Positions 61,408 to 64,000 of a DNA stretch of 64,000 nt are shown in pieces. Every line of letters starts with the position of its first letter. Position 1 is the stretch's first letter. The translations under genes were made by a program, and so were the position numbers. The notes below the pieces were generated by a model that searched no databases, had not been told where the DNA came from, and worked only from the letters and a program-made list of their open reading frames with translations. Source of the stretch: Pseudoalteromonas shioyasakiensis (lineage in GTDB: Bacteria; Pseudomonadota; Gammaproteobacteria; Enterobacterales; Alteromonadaceae); NCBI RefSeq assembly GCF_024518675.1, contig NZ_JANIGL010000002.1:732690-796689 (forward strand), given 5' to 3'.

Positions 61408-62712
61408 ATGAAATTTCCTGGACGCCGCAGGCATAAACATTATTTTCCGGTGGAAGCCAAAGATCCACTAACGAATCAACTCAACGCCAGTGATAAGTTG
61501 CAGCGCAGCTACATCACAGGTATCGATCAAATTGTAGTTGATATCGAAGCAAAGGTTGATCAGGCTTTCCTCGACGAGTTTCATCTGCGCCGAGGAATGT
61601 CGCAAGTAATAGATAATGATATCACTAACGCACTTTATGATCGCTTGAAGCTCAACGACATGATCGATTATGAGTTTGCCGGTGGAACAATCGGTAACAC
61701 GATGCACAATTACTCTGTGCTCGCTGACGATCGTTCAGTATTATTAGGGGTAATGAGCGAAAACATTAAAATAGGCAGCTACGCCTATCGTTTTCTATGC
61801 AACACCTCTAGCCGCGTTGATCTAGATTACCTACAACCTGTTGACGGGCCTATCGGTCGCTGTTTCACCTTAATTGATGACAGCGGCGAGCGTACATTTG
61901 CTATCAGTGCCGGCTTAATGAATCACCTGCGACCGGAATCAATCGATAAAAATTTAATCGAAAACTCGTCAGCCCTTGTTATAAGTGCCTACCTAATGCG
62001 CACACAAGGTGATGAAACAATGACGGAAGCAACCATGCAAGCGGTAAAATACGCGAATGATGCTGGTGTACCGGTGGTGCTAACACTTGGAACAAAATTC
62101 TTAATTGAACAAGATCCGACCTGGTGGGCTAATTTTGTTGCAGAGCACGTTGATATTCTTGCAATGAACGAAGAAGAAGGCTTTGCAATCACTGGCTTTG
62201 AAGATCCTCTTCTTGCCGCCGATAAAGCCCTTGATTGGGTAGATCTGGTTATTTGTACCGCAGGTGAAAAAGGCCTCTTTATGGCTGGCCACGTTGATGA
62301 CAAGTTTAAAAGACAAACTGAATATCCATTACTGCCAGGTGCAATAGCAGACTTTAATCGTTATGAATTCTCCCGTGCCATGCGTAAAGTTGATTGCGAA
62401 AATCCGATTCGAGCTTATAGCCACACAGCCCCATTTATGGGTGGTCCTGATAGCATTAAAAATACCAATGGTGCGGGTGATTGCGCGCTTGCTGCCGTGC
62501 TTCACGACTTATCAGCAAATGTTTATCATAAGCTTAATGTGGGTAACTCAGCTAAACACCAACAACCCGCGATGACCTATTCATCACTGGCGCAAATTAG
62601 CAAATATGCTAACCGTGCAAGCTATGAAGTATTAGTACAGCACTCTCCTCGCTTGTCACGCGGCTTGCCTGAGCGAGAAGATTGCCTTGAGCAAGTTTAT
62701 TGGGAACAGTAA
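61408..62712 (+). CDS. gsk: Inosine/guanosine kinase
   Basis: Gsk salvages inosine and guanosine to their monophosphates. The 434-residue PfkB-family protein begins MKFPGRRRHKHYFPVEAKDP, as in E. coli Gsk, and has the substrate-binding GGTIGNTMHNYSVLADD and the ATP/catalytic segment KNTNGAGDCALAAVLHD. The length is that of the proteobacterial Gsk type, longer than most PfkB kinases. It ends 5 bases before the glutaminase gene, convergent with it. Confidence 0.93.
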   Translation: MKFPGRRRHKHYFPVEAKDPLTNQLNASDKLQRSYITGIDQIVVDIEAKVDQAFLDEFHLRRGMSQVIDNDITNALYDRLKLNDMIDYEFAGGTIGNTMHNYSVLADDRSVLLGVMSENIKIGSYAYRFLCNTSSRVDLDYLQPVDGPIGRCFTLIDDSGERTFAISAGLMNHLRPESIDKNLIENSSALVISAYLMRTQGDETMTEATMQAVKYANDAGVPVVLTLGTKFLIEQDPTWWANFVAEHVDILAMNEEEGFAITGFEDPLLAADKALDWVDLVICTAGEKGLFMAGHVDDKFKRQTEYPLLPGAIADFNRYEFSRAMRKVDCENPIRAYSHTAPFMGGPDSIKNTNGAGDCALAAVLHDLSANVYHKLNVGNSAKHQQPAMTYSSLAQISKYANRASYEVLVQHSPRLSRGLPEREDCLEQVYWEQ

Positions 62713-62717
62713 ACTTG

Positions 62718-63653
62718 CTAAAAAATAGAAATATCGAGCTTTTTAGATAGCAGCTCCAGAGCTGCTATTCCTGCCACTGAGTTACCAAATGAATTTAACC
62801 CAGGCGACCAAACCGCAACAGTAAACTTATTTGGTAAAACGGCTAAAATTGTGCCTGATACGCCCGACTTGCCCGGCATACCAACCCGATAACCAAAATC
62901 ACCCGCTGCATCATATAAACCACTGGTGAAAAGCAGCGAATTCAACTGTTTATTTTGCAGACTAGAAAGTACTTCCTTGCCTGAGATATTATCAACTCCT
63001 TTATTTGCAAGAAAGTTATAAGCTTTTGCAAGTTCCACACAGTTAAGTTCAATCGCACAGAAATTAAAATAAGCCCATAACACATCGTCCACTTCATTAT
63101 GAAAATTACCAAACGATTTCATTAAATGTGCCATAGCAGCATTGCGGTGGCGAAACTCATATTCTGAATTAGCAACTTTCTTATCAATAACAATAGTTTC
63201 ATTTCCTGACAAAGCACGAAAAGTTTCAAGCATAGAATGCATAGGTGCTGATAAACGGCTATATAAAGCATCACAAGTAACAATAGCGCCCGCATTTATA
63301 AATGGGTTACGTGGTAAGCCTTTTTCAAACTCAAGCTGCGTAAGAGAGTTAAAAGCAGTACCTGATGGCTCTTTACCTACACGATGCCACAGCTCATCAC
63401 CATAACGTTGTAGTGCAAGTGTTAGTGTCATTACTTTAGATACAGATTGTATCGTAAAGCGCTTAGAGCAATCGCCCGCACAGAAAGTCTGACCATCAGT
63501 GGTATATATCGCAATTGAAAATTGGTCTGCATCAACTTCTGCCAGTGCAGGAATGTAATCAGCCACCTTACCTTGAGAAAGTAATGGCTGCACTTCTGCC
63601 GCAATCTCATTTAACACTTGTTGGTAATCAGAGTTAGCCAATATTGTTCTCAC
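62718..63653 (-). CDS. glsA: Glutaminase
   Basis: This enzyme hydrolyses glutamine to glutamate and ammonia. The 311-residue protein is a beta-lactamase-like glutaminase. The catalytic SxxK is in TIQSVSKVMTLTLAL, with GTAFNSLTQLEFEKGLPRNP, AGAIVTCDAL and the C-terminal GRVGMPGKSGVSGTILAV-like segment, which here reads YRVGMPGKSGVSGTILAVLP. The start is unclear: a GTG at 63653, or a TTG four codons later. The gene lies between gsk and the rRNA operon end. Confidence 0.92.
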   Translation of the reverse strand: MRTILANSDYQQVLNEIAAEVQPLLSQGKVADYIPALAEVDADQFSIAIYTTDGQTFCAGDCSKRFTIQSVSKVMTLTLALQRYGDELWHRVGKEPSGTAFNSLTQLEFEKGLPRNPFINAGAIVTCDALYSRLSAPMHSMLETFRALSGNETIVIDKKVANSEYEFRHRNAAMAHLMKSFGNFHNEVDDVLWAYFNFCAIELNCVELAKAYNFLANKGVDNISGKEVLSSLQNKQLNSLLFTSGLYDAAGDFGYRVGMPGKSGVSGTILAVLPNKFTVAVWSPGLNSFGNSVAGIAALELLSKKLDISIF

Positions 63654-63749
63654 TCTCTATGTTGATAAAAACAAAATTCTAACATGATATTTGGGATCAG
63701 TTGATGCCATTTGTAGATAAAATTTGAGAGCTTCTAGCTTTAAATCGGG

Positions 63750-63773
63750 GCTGAAGCCTCCTTCTACAATAGC
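63750..63773. repeat. REP-like palindromic element
   Basis: On the minus strand the sequence reads TGTAGAAGGAGGCTTCAGCC then CCGA, which resembles the short REP motif TGTAGGAG-CGGCTTCAGCC found scattered in many gammaproteobacteria. It can form a hairpin (GGGGCT/AGCCTCC on the plus strand). It is a single copy in this window, between glsA and the rRNA terminator. Confidence 0.45.
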
Positions 63774-63851
63774 TTTGACAGCGCGCAACACGTTAAGCCC
63801 TACGCTTTACGCTCGCTAACTCGCGAACTAATTCATTTTATTTCAGACAAC

Positions 63852-63882
63852 AAAAAACCCGCTGCATTGCTGCAACGGGTTT
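63852..63882 (-). terminator. Rho-independent terminator of the rRNA operon
   Basis: On the minus strand a stem AAACCCG with a TGCA inner part and a 4-base loop (TGCA-GCAA-TGCA) is followed by TTTTTTG. It starts 11 bases past the end of the 5S rRNA sequence. Confidence 0.88.
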
Positions 63883-63892
63883 CTCTTATTTG

Positions 63893-64000
63893 GAGCCTGG
63901 CGATGACCTACTTTCACATAACAAATGCTACACTATCATCGGCGCTGTTTCGTTTCACTACTGAGTTCGGCATGGGATCAGGTGGGTCCAAAACGCTATT
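63893..64000 (-). rRNA. rrf: 5S ribosomal RNA, partial (5' end outside window)
   Basis: The reverse complement contains CCCACCTGATCCCATGCCGA, then ACTCAG and AGTGAAACG and the ending GTCATCGCCAGGC, the diagnostic internal and 3' parts of bacterial 5S rRNA. About 108 bases are present; the first ~10 are beyond the edge. A terminator follows, so this is the end of an rRNA operon on the minus strand. Confidence 0.95.

Noticed and set aside
63783..63840. tRNA or rRNA spacer feature before the rRNA terminator
   Set aside because: No cloverleaf arms or TpsiC motif (GGTTCGAATCC) could be found; only short inverted words such as TCGCGAA are present.

Overview
This is a core chromosomal segment of a marine gammaproteobacterium, most likely Pseudoalteromonas or a close relative in the Alteromonadales. 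The evidence is the AT-rich coding style, an argininosuccinate lyase fused to a short N-acetylglutamate synthase (ArgH-ArgA), a PanP-type pyridoxal-dependent aspartate decarboxylase, a Kdo kinase beside a WaaA, and an Alteromonadales/Vibrionales-like gene order. Coding density is very high and many neighbouring genes overlap by 1-17 bases. I see no insertion sequence, prophage, CRISPR array, toxin-antitoxin pair or tRNA. The only rRNA is part of a 5S gene at the right edge.

Layout. 1-3717: end of surA, then pdxA, rsmA, apaG, apaH (outer-membrane chaperone, vitamin B6, 16S rRNA methylation, Ap4A hydrolysis). 3807-10081: a chemoreceptor, yajQ, a VanZ-like protein, panE, thiI and a TetR regulator. 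10333-13577: coaD overlapping a Wzi-like outer-membrane gene, then an unknown three-gene minus-strand cluster (a 71-residue protein and two paralogous membrane proteins). 13807-21040: the arginine block, argCBFGH(A) on the minus strand and divergent argE, with an ARG box between them. 21041-29195: panP, a membrane EAL protein, and a tight minus-strand operon mpl-ubiX-ABC ATPase-ABC permease-TrmB-like methyltransferase. 29196-29667: a 472-base gap with a terminator and a possible small RNA. 29668-33182: uppP-folK-folB, plsY, tsaD. 33208-39963: yjaG-like gene, a zinc-ribbon protein, DUF2721, an HD-GYP response regulator, a LysR regulator, a 2-oxoglutarate oxygenase, ubiC-ubiA, and a secreted FliL-like protein. 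39944-43436: glpE-glpG and kbl-tdh. 43598-51069: inner-core LPS genes (gmhB, a heptosyltransferase-like GT9 gene, kdkA, hldE, gmhA, waaA) with a second Wzi-like gene. 51066-54624: a DUF1415 gene and ydbH-ynbE-ydbL. 54790-63653: purL, mltF, a small arginine-rich protein, tadA, gsk, glutaminase. 63654-64000: REP-like hairpin, rRNA terminator and 5S rRNA.

Much of the window serves the cell envelope: peptidoglycan recycling and remodelling (mpl, mltF), undecaprenyl phosphate recycling (uppP), phospholipid synthesis (plsY), LPS core synthesis, two Wzi-like porins, SurA and the YdbH/YnbE lipid bridge. The rest is mainly cofactor synthesis (pyridoxal phosphate, pantothenate/CoA, thiamine/4-thiouridine, folate, ubiquinone), arginine and purine metabolism, and signalling by chemotaxis and cyclic di-GMP.

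I did not find a convincing new multi-gene system. The best leads are the unknown three-gene membrane cluster at 12236-13577, the 7-base tandem repeat just upstream of ydbH, an unannotated 55-residue arginine-rich ORF at 60560-60727, and a candidate small RNA at about 29466-29649. All annotation is from reading motifs by eye. No alignment or database search was run.
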